A stretch of 64,000 bases of DNA, from positions 1 to 64,000 of the forward strand of contig CAZMGG010000012.1 of the NCBI GenBank assembly GCA_964565715.1. Direction: 5' to 3'. How positions within the stretch are numbered: position 1 is the stretch's first letter; every line of letters starts with the position of its first letter. This DNA is from CAZMGG01 sp964565715. Lineage in GTDB: Bacteria; Planctomycetota; UBA1135; UBA2386. The notes beneath the pieces were generated by a model. It had not been told where the DNA came from, ran no database searches, and worked only from the letters and a program-made list of their open reading frames with translations. The position numbers and the translations under genes are program-made. Positions 16,672 through 25,646 of the stretch are shown piece after piece.

Positions 16672-17672
16672 GGTCCCTGACCCTCTTCAACAACAAGGGT
16701 GGCGTCGGCAAGACGACGTTGACCTTCCATCTGGCCCACATGTGTGCACGCCTGGGCCAACGAGTCGTCGTCCTGGACTACGACCCCCAGTGCAACCTGT
16801 CATCGCTGCTGCTGGGCGACGACGAGCTGTTCGACCTCTGGGTGACCCAGGGCCCGGAGAGCAGCGAGACGGTGGCGAGTTGCATCGAGCCAGTTCGCCG
16901 GGGCAAGGGCGGCGTCCGTGAACCAAGGCTCAGGAAGGCAGCGGACCTGCTGTGGGTTCTGCCCGGCCACCTCGATCTCAGTCGCTTCGAGCAGACCCTG
17001 GCTGAGGAATGGCCCAAAACCATGTCGTCCGCCAACGAGCGGGCCTTGGATGTGACCACCGCCCTCGACGTGCTGTCCAATCGGGCTGCCGAAGTGGCGC
17101 GTGCGGACCTGGTCTTCATCGACGTCGGACCGAGCCTCGGCGCCCTCAATCGGGCGGCGCTGTTGGCATGCGATGCCATCGTACTGCCATTGGCCCCGGA
17201 CCTCTTCAGCCTCCAGGGAATGCGCAACGTCGGGCCGACCCTGCGGGAATGGCGGGATGACTGGAAGACGGTCCGTGATCGGCACATGGTCGGCCGCGAG
17301 CAACTCGTCCTTCCACCGCATGATTTCCAACCGATCGGCTACGTCGTCCAACAGCATCTGGCACGCAGGGACCAGGCGGTGAAGGGCTACGCACGATGGG
17401 CCGAAGCAATCCCCAGCACCTTCCACGAGGAGGTTCTCGGCGAGAGGCAGGTCGCGACGACATCCAGCGTCGATGAGGACCCCTTCTGCCTGGCCTTGAT
17501 CCGGCACTACGCCAGCCTGGTGCCCATTGCCCAACAGGCGAGGAAGCCCATGTTCGACCTGAAACAGAGCGATGGCATCGGCGGTGGCCAGATCCAATCG
17601 GTGGCCCGGTGTCGCCAGGACTTCGAGCAACTCGTGCAGCGGATGCTCAGCCGGCTGCAGACGCCCGGCTAG
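16668..17672 (+). CDS. ParA/MinD-family ATPase paired with the AlbA protein
   Basis: The 334-residue protein begins LTLFNNKGGVGKTTLTF, a deviant Walker A (KGGVGKT at 10-16). LDYDPQCNLSSLLLG is the Walker A-prime and DLVFIDVGPSLGALNRAAL the Walker B region. LPLAPDLFSLQGMRNVGPTL matches the ParA dimer interface. Two insertions (about 60-110 and 240-270) make it longer than chromosomal ParA/Soj. No ParB and no parS-like repeats are adjacent, so it is probably not a partition ATPase for the chromosome. It overlaps the AlbA gene by 4 bases and shares its milder codon bias. A cytoplasmic signalling or defence role with AlbA is an inference. Confidence 0.85.
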   Translation: MRSLTLFNNKGGVGKTTLTFHLAHMCARLGQRVVVLDYDPQCNLSSLLLGDDELFDLWVTQGPESSETVASCIEPVRRGKGGVREPRLRKAADLLWVLPGHLDLSRFEQTLAEEWPKTMSSANERALDVTTALDVLSNRAAEVARADLVFIDVGPSLGALNRAALLACDAIVLPLAPDLFSLQGMRNVGPTLREWRDDWKTVRDRHMVGREQLVLPPHDFQPIGYVVQQHLARRDQAVKGYARWAEAIPSTFHEEVLGERQVATTSSVDEDPFCLALIRHYASLVPIAQQARKPMFDLKQSDGIGGGQIQSVARCRQDFEQLVQRMLSRLQTPG

Positions 17673-17698
17673 CGCTGGCGATCGCCGCCATTCACCGG

Positions 17699-19933
17699 CT
17701 ACCAGTCCAGCGTCGCCCGCAGCCGGTTGCTCACCGCCAGCCCCGGCGCCAGCGGGCAGCCGACGTAGGCGTTCTGGAAGGTCGCCCACTGCAGCTCGAC
17801 GGTGACGCCCAGGAAGCGCGGATCCGACGGCAGCACCACCACCTTCACCGCCTGGCCGGCGGTGCTCGGCGCGAACTCGAACACCACCGGCGTCACCATC
17901 GCGCAGACGCCGCAGGCGAGCCCCGGGCCGGGGAAGCCGATGGCGGCGAACGGGATCGCCAGGGGATCGGCACCGAACAGCTGCAGCTCCAGCCGGTCGT
18001 TGCCGAGCGCGAACGGGCCGGACAGCACCGCCAGCCCGGCCGGGCCGCAGCCGCCGCCGAGGTCCTGCACCGGCCCGCCGGGCCCGAGGCTCTCGATCGC
18101 CTGCACGCCGATGTCGCTGTCGAAGGTGGTGATGCTCTGGTCGCCGAACACCAGCAGCCCGTCGTCGGCGGTCAGCGTCGCGTCGCCGGCGACGCGGCCG
18201 ACCAGCCGCGGCGTGTGCTCGTAGACGTAGCCGGCGCGCCCGTTCAGGTCGATGCGGAACGAACCGCCGGCGGGCGCGCCGCTGCGCTGCAGGATCGCCG
18301 CGCGCACGTCGTCGCGGAACGGCAGCGGATCGCCGGCCTGCCAGCACAGCCCGAACTTCGTGCCGAGCAGCGCCACGTCCGGCGCCAGATCGAGCCGGCC
18401 GGCGGTGCCGGCCAGGGTCTGCACCGGCCCGAGGCTGGTGACGCCGGCGGGCCCGACGGTGAAGGTCCTGCCGCGGATGTCGGTGGCGCTGGGATTGCCG
18501 GCTTCCTGCTCCTCCCACGCCACAAGGAACAGGAAGCCGTCGCCGTCCAGCGCCGGGCTGGCCGCGTCCAGGCTGCCGTTGTGCAGCCACACGCCCGGAC
18601 CCAGCAGGTTGAGGTCGTGATCGACCACCTGGGCCCGCACCCAGCCGTTGTAGCCCACGGGCCGGTCCACCCAGGTGACCACGTGCAGGCCGGGATTGCC
18701 GCCGGACCGGCTGATCGCCGGTTCGGTGGCGCTGCTGCCGCCGCCGATGGTCACGATCGGCCCCAGCCCCGGCTGCAGCCCCTGCTGCACCGCCACCGTG
18801 CTGCCGCAGATGCCGTACTGCGCGTCCTGCCAGATCACCAGACAGTCGTCGTCGAACGCCGTGGCCTCGCTGCTCACCACCGGCGCGTCCACCGGCCCCG
18901 GCCCGGCGATGGTGAACGGCTGGCTGGCCTGGGCCTGCAGGGGTTCCAGCAGCATGCCGCTGATGGTGATCGGCCCGTTCGCCTGCGCCTGGTTGCACCA
19001 GGCCAGCACGAACGCGCCCACGCCGTTCACCGCGCCGACGCGGATGCTGTCCTCGTTGCCCGCCTGGTTGATCGCGAACGCGTACTGCAGCGTCAGCCCC
19101 GGCCCGTCCCACACCGAACCGACCACGTCGGACACGCCGCCGCCGCTGAACTGGGTCCAGACGATGCAGAAGCGGTCGCTCCAGCCCTCGTAGGCGACGT
19201 CGGGAAAGTCACTGTCGTAGCCGGGCAGCGCCTCGAAGGCCGGGCCGATCAGCGGGTCCAGCACCAGCGGGTAGGCGGCCGCGTCGACGAACCAGCCCGG
19301 CAGCGACAGTTCGAGCTCGTCCCCGGCGTGGCGCAGCATGCCCCTGGTGCGCAGGCCCCGGGCGTCGATGCCGGTGACCGCGCCGATGGTCACGCCACCG
19401 AGCCCCGGCCGCCGCCAGCGCAGGGTGCCGTCGCCGGTGGGTGCGGGCACCAGGTCGGTGGCGAGCCGCAGCCGCACGACCAGGTCGCCGGTGCCCGGCG
19501 GCCGCTGGCCGAAGGTGAAGGTCTGCTCCAGCCCTTCGGGCCGCGCCTCGTAGCGCTCCACCACCAGCCCGCGGTCGAGGGTGACTGTACGCCGGTCGGT
19601 GCGCACCGCGGCGGGCGCCGCCGCCGCCCGCAGCCACACGTCGGTGCCACGATCGATGCCGATCAGTTCCAGGGACAGCGGGCAGGTCACCGGCGCCGCC
19701 TGGCCCAGGGCCGGCAGGAACGTCAGCCGCTCGCCCTGGAACGTCGCGCGCCAGCCGTGACCGATCGCCAGGATCTCGTCGGTGCCCGGCGCCACGCAGG
19801 CGAACTGCGCCTGCGCCGAGGCCGGCGGCGGCAACGGCCGCGCCGGGGGCTGCTGGGCTGCGGCGGTGGAGGTCCCCAGGGCCCAGAGGACCCCGAGCAC
19901 GGACACCGGTGACGAGAAGGGGAGGCGGCGCAT
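17699..19933 (-). CDS. large exported beta-propeller-like protein
   Basis: The protein has 744 residues with a signal peptide ending TSTAAAQ. Residues ~40-250 form a beta-rich domain (VTLDRGLVVERYEARPEGLE, LVVRLRLATDLVPAPTGDG). Residues ~260-620 contain blade-like repeats with VAYEGWSDRFCIVWTQ, FVLAWCNQ, LFLVAWEEQ and GLCWQAGD, as in surface 'WxV' propellers. The last ~120 residues (GGGCGPAGLAVLSGPFALGN, then a GFPGPGLACGVC segment) match in layout the C-terminal module of the Kelch and PKD proteins in this window, though more divergently. Function is probably cell-surface binding. The start at 19933 was chosen by the signal peptide. It is convergent with parA, 26 bases away. Confidence 0.65.
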   Translation of the reverse strand: MRRLPFSSPVSVLGVLWALGTSTAAAQQPPARPLPPPASAQAQFACVAPGTDEILAIGHGWRATFQGERLTFLPALGQAAPVTCPLSLELIGIDRGTDVWLRAAAAPAAVRTDRRTVTLDRGLVVERYEARPEGLEQTFTFGQRPPGTGDLVVRLRLATDLVPAPTGDGTLRWRRPGLGGVTIGAVTGIDARGLRTRGMLRHAGDELELSLPGWFVDAAAYPLVLDPLIGPAFEALPGYDSDFPDVAYEGWSDRFCIVWTQFSGGGVSDVVGSVWDGPGLTLQYAFAINQAGNEDSIRVGAVNGVGAFVLAWCNQAQANGPITISGMLLEPLQAQASQPFTIAGPGPVDAPVVSSEATAFDDDCLVIWQDAQYGICGSTVAVQQGLQPGLGPIVTIGGGSSATEPAISRSGGNPGLHVVTWVDRPVGYNGWVRAQVVDHDLNLLGPGVWLHNGSLDAASPALDGDGFLFLVAWEEQEAGNPSATDIRGRTFTVGPAGVTSLGPVQTLAGTAGRLDLAPDVALLGTKFGLCWQAGDPLPFRDDVRAAILQRSGAPAGGSFRIDLNGRAGYVYEHTPRLVGRVAGDATLTADDGLLVFGDQSITTFDSDIGVQAIESLGPGGPVQDLGGGCGPAGLAVLSGPFALGNDRLELQLFGADPLAIPFAAIGFPGPGLACGVCAMVTPVVFEFAPSTAGQAVKVVVLPSDPRFLGVTVELQWATFQNAYVGCPLAPGLAVSNRLRATLDW

Positions 19934-19964
19934 GTGCGACAGCCGCCCGGGCAGACGGCGGAGA

Positions 19965-19970
19965 AGGCTA
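19965..19970 (-). promoter_or_regulatory. -10-like TAGCCT box for the propeller gene
   Basis: TAGCCT on the minus strand lies 31 bases before the ATG at 19933, the same hexamer as before lysA and the EamA gene. No strong -35 was found. Confidence 0.3.
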
Positions 19971-20117
19971 TCACCTCGCCGACCCTGGGGATGGTGGCCC
20001 GGAGCGACCCATGCCAGCGGCTCCTGCCGCATCGCCTGGCTCTTGCCGGTTGACGAAGGCCCGAACACGGGGGATCGTTTCTGCGCCGTTCCGCGTCGCC
20101 GGCGTCGCCTCCCACCC

Positions 20118-21353
20118 GTGTCGTCCCGCACCCTCTGCGTCCTCGTGACCCTCGCGCTCGGCGCCTGCTCCGGCGGCGGCACGGTTCCGCGCGACGTCGT
20201 GGTGCCGCCGCCGACGCCGAAGCGCACGCCGACGTTCCTGTTCTGGGGCCAGTCCAACATGGAGGGCAGCGCCGCCCTCGACGACCTGCCCGGCATCCTC
20301 GACGTCAACGCCGTCGACCCCGGCTGGCTGCGCTTCTACCAGAACAACCTCACCGACTTCCGGCCGGACGTCGGCCGCATCGTCCCGCTGGACTTCGCGC
20401 CGGAGCGCTACGAGAACCTGCTGCTGACGCCCTACGCGATGCCGATCCACCTCAGCACGCCGGGCTACGGCGCGCGGCTGCGGCGGTTCGGCCTCGAACT
20501 CGGCACGGTGTACCGCCTGGCGGAGCTGCTGCAGGGGCCCGCCCTGCACATCAAGCTGGCGGTCGGCGGCACCACCGTCGCGCCGCGGCCGGTGTCGCAG
20601 CCCGACTACCCCGGCGACTGGTACTGGGTGTGCGCCCACAAGAGCTGGCACCCGTCGCTGCCGAAGTCGACGGCGCCGTTCACCGCCGCGCCGGTGGACG
20701 GCGGCACCAGCCTGCTGCTCGGCGCCGGTCTGATGTACGACCCGGCCAAGAACTGGGCGCCGAACGCCCACCGCCTGCGGTTCGTCACGTCCGGCGGCAG
20801 CTTCGGCCTGATCGCCGGCAACAGCGGCAACGCCCTGCAGGTGCCGATCTGGATGCCGGTGGAGCCGCCGCCAGGCCCGTACGTCATCGAGCAGCGCACC
20901 TTCGAGCCGGCCTCGCTGCTGCGGACCATGATCGAGGACTACGTCGGGGCGGCCGCGGCGCTCGAGCCGATCGACGTGCGCGGCGTGTTCATCGCCATCG
21001 GCGAGTCCGACGCCACCCAGCTCGACACCGCGCTACTGGCCGGCGGCTACCTCGGCGACTGCATCACCTGGATGCGCGAGCAACTGGTGCGCGACGGTCG
21101 CACGACGCTCCAGGCCAACGAGCTGCCGGTGGTGGTCGTGCAGTTGAAGGAGATCGCCACCTGGCAGTACGCCGCGGAGGCCAACGCCGGCTTCCGCCGG
21201 ATGGCGGCGTCGATGCCCAACGTCGTCGCGATCGACGGCTCGGCCTACCCCTACGGCGGCGCCGACGGCGCCGACATCTACCACTACAACGCGCGGGGCG
21301 CGATCGACCTCGGTCGCGCCATGGCCGACGCCTGGGCGGCGCTGCGCCGATGA
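20118..21353 (+). CDS. SGNH/sialate O-acetylesterase-like lipoprotein
   Basis: The 411-residue protein starts with GTG. A short hydrophobic segment ends LALGAC, a lipobox, so it is probably anchored in a membrane. Block I of the SASA family is clear (FLFWGQSNMEGSA, nucleophile Ser). KLAVGGTTVAP supplies the Gly block, AIGESDATQ replaces the usual QGESD, and ADIYHYNARG contains the Asp-x-x-His pair. Catalysis is therefore likely. The family removes acetyl groups from sialic acids or plant/algal polysaccharides. Its stop overlaps the start of an acyltransferase gene (ATGA), suggesting one adds and the other removes acyl groups on a surface glycan; this pairing role is inference. Confidence 0.8.
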   Translation: MSSRTLCVLVTLALGACSGGGTVPRDVVVPPPTPKRTPTFLFWGQSNMEGSAALDDLPGILDVNAVDPGWLRFYQNNLTDFRPDVGRIVPLDFAPERYENLLLTPYAMPIHLSTPGYGARLRRFGLELGTVYRLAELLQGPALHIKLAVGGTTVAPRPVSQPDYPGDWYWVCAHKSWHPSLPKSTAPFTAAPVDGGTSLLLGAGLMYDPAKNWAPNAHRLRFVTSGGSFGLIAGNSGNALQVPIWMPVEPPPGPYVIEQRTFEPASLLRTMIEDYVGAAAALEPIDVRGVFIAIGESDATQLDTALLAGGYLGDCITWMREQLVRDGRTTLQANELPVVVVQLKEIATWQYAAEANAGFRRMAASMPNVVAIDGSAYPYGGADGADIYHYNARGAIDLGRAMADAWAALRR

Positions 21354-22504
21354 CGCAGCCGGCGCCGGGGGGCCCGGCGGTGGAACGGCGCGTCTACCTG
21401 CCGACCCTCGACGGCCTGCGGGCGGTGGCGGTGCTGCTGGTGATGTGGAGCCACGTGCCGATCACCACCCAGGGCTACCCTGGCTGGCTGATCACGGCGC
21501 AGGCGGCGATCGCGCCGGGCTACCTCGGCGTCGACCTGTTCTTCGTGCTGAGCGGCTTCCTGATCACCCGCATCCTGCTGGTGGAACGCGACGCCGGGCG
21601 GCCGCTGCGCTGGTTCCTGCTGCGGCGGTTGCTGCGCATCTTCCCGATCTACTACCTGCTGCTGCTGGTGATGTCGGTGGTGCGGCCGGGTCCGGAGCTG
21701 CCGTGGTGCGCGCTGTACCTGGCCAACTTCTGGCTGCCGTTCCAGCAGGTCCACACGCCGCTGCAGCACACCTGGTCCCTCTGCGTCGAAGAGCACTTCT
21801 ACCTGCTGTGGCCGCTGTGCGTGGCGTTCCTGCCCGGAGCGGCGGCCCGGCGCGTGCTGCTGTGGCTGGTGCTGCCCGGCGCGGTCGGCGCGGCGGTGCT
21901 GGCCTGCGCCACCATGGATCCGGCGGTGACGCCGACCTTCGTGCAGTACGCCTCCTGCTTCCGCTTCCTGTCGCTGGGTGCCGGCTGCGTGCTGGCCTTC
22001 GCCGAGGCGGCGCGGGCCCGGGAGGGCGCCACCGGCCCGTTCACGTCGGTCCGGTTCGGCCGCGGCCAGCTCCTGGCGCTGGCCCTGGGGCTGCTCGGCG
22101 CCGCCTACCTGGTCTCGCAGAACCACGTCTACCTGCTGCTGCCGACCCGCTACACGCTGGTCTTCGACCACACCGCGGTGCCGCCGCTGCTGTCGCCGAT
22201 CTGGGCGCCGGTGCTGGGGCTGGTGGCGTCGTGCCTCTGCAGCACCGGCGTGCTGCTGCTGGTGGTGACCTTCGCCGGCCGCTGGTCGCCGTTCCGGCTG
22301 CTGGCCACCGCCCCCCTGCGCGGGCTCGGCCGCATCTCGTACGGGGTGTACCTGTACCACTTCCCGGTCTACCACTGGCTGCTGCCGCCGGCGCCGACGG
22401 CGTGGCAGGTGGCGCAGGCCGCCGGGACCACCATCCTGATCGCCACGATCTCCTACCTCGCGATCGAACGGCCGCTGCTGCAGCGGGCCGCGCGCTACCG
22501 CTGA
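21350..22504 (+). CDS. acyltransferase 3 (OafA/YrhL-type membrane O-acyltransferase)
   Basis: The 384-residue integral membrane protein begins YLPTLDGLRAVAVLLVMWSH, the signature first helix of the acyltransferase 3 family with its active-site His. LGVDLFFVLSGFLITRILL and WSLCVEEHFYLLWPL are the other family blocks. About ten hydrophobic helices follow, ending GISYGVYLYHFPVYHWLL and an AIERPLL tail. These enzymes move acyl groups, usually acetyl, across the inner membrane onto sugars. It is translationally coupled to the SGNH esterase gene by a 4-base overlap. Confidence 0.92.
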   Translation: MTQPAPGGPAVERRVYLPTLDGLRAVAVLLVMWSHVPITTQGYPGWLITAQAAIAPGYLGVDLFFVLSGFLITRILLVERDAGRPLRWFLLRRLLRIFPIYYLLLLVMSVVRPGPELPWCALYLANFWLPFQQVHTPLQHTWSLCVEEHFYLLWPLCVAFLPGAAARRVLLWLVLPGAVGAAVLACATMDPAVTPTFVQYASCFRFLSLGAGCVLAFAEAARAREGATGPFTSVRFGRGQLLALALGLLGAAYLVSQNHVYLLLPTRYTLVFDHTAVPPLLSPIWAPVLGLVASCLCSTGVLLLVVTFAGRWSPFRLLATAPLRGLGRISYGVYLYHFPVYHWLLPPAPTAWQVAQAAGTTILIATISYLAIERPLLQRAARYR

Positions 22505-22522
22505 GCAACGCGCTCGCCGCGG

Positions 22523-22828
22523 TCACTCGGGCCAGGTCGCCCGCCAGGACCGCATGCGGCGGTCCATGACGAACGGCACCACCGGCAGCAGCGACGCGAC
22601 GAACACCGCCAGCAGGCGCTGCAACGGCCAGCGCCCCTGCCGCCAGACCGCGAACAGCGCCCAGGCGAACGCGACGAACAGCACGCCGTGCACCAGGCCC
22701 ACCACGGTCACCGCCCGCGGCATGCCGGCCAGGTACTTGAGCGGCATGGCGACGCCCAGCAGCAGCAGGTAGCTCACCGCCTCGGCCAGCGCCACGCGGC
22801 GCAGCCGTTCCACCGGATGGGCCGTCAC
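22523..22828 (-). CDS. DUF3817 small integral membrane protein
   Basis: The protein has 101 residues with three predicted membrane helices. VALAEAVSYLLLLGVAMPLK, then YLAGMPRAVTVVGLVHGVLF and AFAWALFAVWRQ match the DUF3817 family pattern. The family's function is unknown; related domains occur at the ends of some transporters. GTG at 22828 is taken as the start because it overlaps the protease stop (GTGA) and puts the first conserved helix at the right distance. It is the last gene of the zinc-finger/HtrA operon. Confidence 0.8.
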   Translation of the reverse strand: MTAHPVERLRRVALAEAVSYLLLLGVAMPLKYLAGMPRAVTVVGLVHGVLFVAFAWALFAVWRQGRWPLQRLLAVFVASLLPVVPFVMDRRMRSWRATWPE

Positions 22829-25644
22829 CAGAACAACCGCTTCGCCAGGAGGTCCACCACCACGATCGCCGAGTCGCGGTGCAGCCAGCAGCGGAACCTG
22901 GTCCCCTCGTAGGAGCCGAGCTGCTGGTCCTGGAACAGGTCCTGGACCTCGCGGGCCGTGGCGAAGCGACGCAGCGCGCTGCGCCCGCCGCCTTCGCCGG
23001 CCAGCTCGCAGGCGAGCAGCAGGTCGCCGGGCCGCACGTCCGTGCCCTCGGGCTGGCGGCCGGCCCACACCGCGGTCACCCGCAACACCGACTCCGGCAC
23101 GCCGGCCGGCTCGGCGTCGGCCCGACCGGTGAAGCGACGGTGCAGGGCCCGGGCCGCCGTCCGCAGCAGATCCGGCTCGGCGGCGAACGGGATCTCCTCG
23201 AGCTGCAGGCCGGCGTGGCGGATCACCGCCCAGACGCTGGCCGGCAGGGGGGCCACCCGCACGGTCCGTTCCTCGTCACCGCGCCGCAGGCGCAGATCCA
23301 GGTCGCGGCCGGGCTCGGCCCGCAGCAGGGCGAGGGCGAAGGCCGGGCTCCAGGACAGCTCCGTGCCATCCAGGGCCAGCAGGCGGTCGCCCGCCTGCAC
23401 GCCGGCGCGACCGGCGGGACCCTCGGCGTCCACCGACAGGACGCCGACCGCGCCATCGGCGTCGATCACGCGCAGCCCGAGATTCGGCGAACGGAGCTTC
23501 TCGGCGGTGAGCAGGAGCCCGAGTACCTGCCGGCGCACGTGGTCGACGGGGATCGCGTAGCCGCGCGAGCCGAGCCCGGAGCTGCCCGCCGAGTTGATGC
23601 CGATCAGGCGGCCGTCCAGGTCGAGCAGGGCGCCGCCGCTGTTGCCACCGTTGATCGCCGCATCGGTCTCGATCAGGTTCTCCAGCTTCGCCCAGCGGCC
23701 GCGCACCTTGATGCCCTGGTCGACGCCGCAGACCACGCCGGCGGTCACCGTGTTGGCGAGACCATGCGGGTTGCCGATCGCCACGGCGCCGCTGCCGACC
23801 TGCAACGCCGCCGAGTGACCGAGTTCGACCGCCGGCAGCGTCTCGCCGGGCGCCACCTCGAGCTGCAGCAGGGCCAGGTCGTCCTCCCGGCTGATCGACA
23901 GCACCCGGCAGGCGCGCTGGCGGCCGTCGAAGTGGCGCACGTGCACGACGTGGTCGGGCTTCGCCGCGCCGTCGTGGCCCACCGCGTCGCCGACCACGTG
24001 CCAGTTGGTGATGGCGAGCCCGCCGGGCGTGATGATCACGCCGGAGCCCAGGCTCTCGCCGCGGATCTCGGCGGTGGCGACGTCGGCGAACGGGTTCTGC
24101 TCGAGGTCCTTCTGCGCCGACGTGCGGCTGACGTAGACGTTCAGCATCGCCGGTCCGCTGCGCGCCACCACCGCCTGCACCGCCGAGGCCGCCGGCCGCT
24201 CGCCTCCTGCCGCCGGCAGCTCGCCCAACTCGGCGCGGAAGATGCCGCGCAGCGCATCGCTGCCGATGGCGGTGGACAGGTTGCTCTCGGTCTTCGCCTC
24301 GGATCCGCGCATGGCGAACGCCACCTCGATCGGATCGAGGGCGCCGCCGTCGACGATGCCGAGGACCGCGCCGGCCAGGTCGACCAGGGCGCCGCCGGCG
24401 TTCTGGTTGCCGAGGTCGGCGTCGGCCTGCACCCGGCCGCCGCGCCGATGCGCCGACAGCACGCCCTGCCGCACGGTCAGCACCCCGTCGGGCCGGCCGA
24501 ACGCGAGCACGGTCTCCCCCGGCCGCGCCGCCGCCGACCGGCCGAGACGGAGCGGCTGCAGCTCCAGCTCCGCGGGCAGCTCGCAGCGGAGCAGGGCCAG
24601 GTTGGTGGGCGCATCGGCGCGCAGCAGCTTCGCCGGCAGCACACGGCCGTCGTGAAGGCGCACCTTGGCGGCGTCGCGACCGCGCAGCACGTGGGCATTC
24701 GTCACGACCAGCCCATCCGCCGACAAGACGACGCCGGAACCGACGCCGGGGCGGCGCGCCTTGCCCTCGGGCTCCCGCGGCATCGGCGGCGCGTCGTCGC
24801 CGGCCCAGACCCCGACGATGCCCGGCGCCGCCATGGCCGCGAGCTGCGCCTGCGGCGGCGGCTGCGGCATGCCGAGGTCGGCGACGGCCCGCAGGTGCGC
24901 CGCGAAGGCGCGCCGGATCGCGTGGCCGGCGACCGCGCAGCCATAGCTGGTGGTCTGCAGTTCCTGCAGGGTCGGCTCGCTGACCTCACGAGCGACGTTG
25001 GCGCTGCTGCACAGGCCGGCGAACCGGCCCTGGCTGTCCACCAGCACGCCACCGTCGGCCCGGGCGTCCATCCGGGCATCGCACAGCACCAGGTCCGCGC
25101 GCGGCAGTGTCCGCGTGCCGACCCGCACGTCACAGCCGGCCTCGGCCAGCACGCCGGCGAAGGCGAAGAACTCGCCCTGGCCGGGCCGCGCCAGCACGAA
25201 GGCCGGCGTGCCGGGGCGCGGCGCCTCCCGGGCGAAGCCGAGGCTCCCACCGACGCCGCCCTCCTGCAGCGGCAGCCGCAGCAGGCACAGGCCGGTGGGC
25301 TCGTCGGTGGCCACCAGTTCGGCGGGCTGCGCCTTGCCGTCACGTTCCACGACGATGCGCTTGTCGCTGGCGCCGATGGCCTCGGCCACCAGGGCATGCC
25401 AGGTCACCACCAGCCCCGAGGCATCGATCAGGGCACCGGTGCCCGGCCGCTCGATCGCGAACGGCGTGCGGGCGCCGGTCACCTCGACGTAGACCCGGAC
25501 CACGCCCTTCCCCGCCTGCTGCACGACGGTGCGACCGACGTCGGCGGCGGCCGCGGCCGGCGGCGGCGTCAGCAGCGAAGGGTGCACGGGACCCTGCGCC
25601 GGCAGCAGCGCGCCGGCACAGCCGAGCCACAGGAGCAGCCGCAC
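22825..25644 (-). CDS. HtrA-like protein with three tandem trypsin domains (two inactive) and two PDZ-like domains
   Basis: The 939-residue exported protein has a GTG start and a signal peptide ending LLPAQ. Module 1 (~45-240) keeps His83 (VVTWHALV), but Asp and Ser are replaced by Gly118 and Asp197 (RADGGVLVD). Module 2 (~295-470) has His318 (VVTNAHVL) with Asn348 and Ala416 (NQNAGGALVD). Module 3 (~490-710) is intact: His549 (ITNWHVVG), Asp589 (EDDLALLQL), Ser669 (NGGNSGGALLD). A PDZ domain follows (~718-800: SVDAEGPAGRAGVQAGDRLL) and a second PDZ-like stretch at ~853-935 (GTDVRPGDLLLAC). It is probably a periplasmic quality-control protease with two regulatory pseudoprotease copies. It starts 2 bases after the zinc-finger gene's stop. 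Confidence 0.9.
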   Translation of the reverse strand: MRLLLWLGCAGALLPAQGPVHPSLLTPPPAAAAADVGRTVVQQAGKGVVRVYVEVTGARTPFAIERPGTGALIDASGLVVTWHALVAEAIGASDKRIVVERDGKAQPAELVATDEPTGLCLLRLPLQEGGVGGSLGFAREAPRPGTPAFVLARPGQGEFFAFAGVLAEAGCDVRVGTRTLPRADLVLCDARMDARADGGVLVDSQGRFAGLCSSANVAREVSEPTLQELQTTSYGCAVAGHAIRRAFAAHLRAVADLGMPQPPPQAQLAAMAAPGIVGVWAGDDAPPMPREPEGKARRPGVGSGVVLSADGLVVTNAHVLRGRDAAKVRLHDGRVLPAKLLRADAPTNLALLRCELPAELELQPLRLGRSAAARPGETVLAFGRPDGVLTVRQGVLSAHRRGGRVQADADLGNQNAGGALVDLAGAVLGIVDGGALDPIEVAFAMRGSEAKTESNLSTAIGSDALRGIFRAELGELPAAGGERPAASAVQAVVARSGPAMLNVYVSRTSAQKDLEQNPFADVATAEIRGESLGSGVIITPGGLAITNWHVVGDAVGHDGAAKPDHVVHVRHFDGRQRACRVLSISREDDLALLQLEVAPGETLPAVELGHSAALQVGSGAVAIGNPHGLANTVTAGVVCGVDQGIKVRGRWAKLENLIETDAAINGGNSGGALLDLDGRLIGINSAGSSGLGSRGYAIPVDHVRRQVLGLLLTAEKLRSPNLGLRVIDADGAVGVLSVDAEGPAGRAGVQAGDRLLALDGTELSWSPAFALALLRAEPGRDLDLRLRRGDEERTVRVAPLPASVWAVIRHAGLQLEEIPFAAEPDLLRTAARALHRRFTGRADAEPAGVPESVLRVTAVWAGRQPEGTDVRPGDLLLACELAGEGGGRSALRRFATAREVQDLFQDQQLGSYEGTRFRCWLHRDSAIVVVDLLAKRLFW

Positions 25645-25646
25645 CC

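Noticed and set aside
16668..17672. ParA gene as the chromosomal or plasmid partition ATPase
   Set aside because: No parB follows, no parS-like inverted repeats are visible, and the partner gene is an AlbA/Schlafen ATPase.
17673..17698. GGCGATCGCC palindrome between parA and the propeller gene
   Set aside because: It is a single short palindrome of a kind expected by chance at this base composition; no T-run or repeat copy supports a terminator or site.
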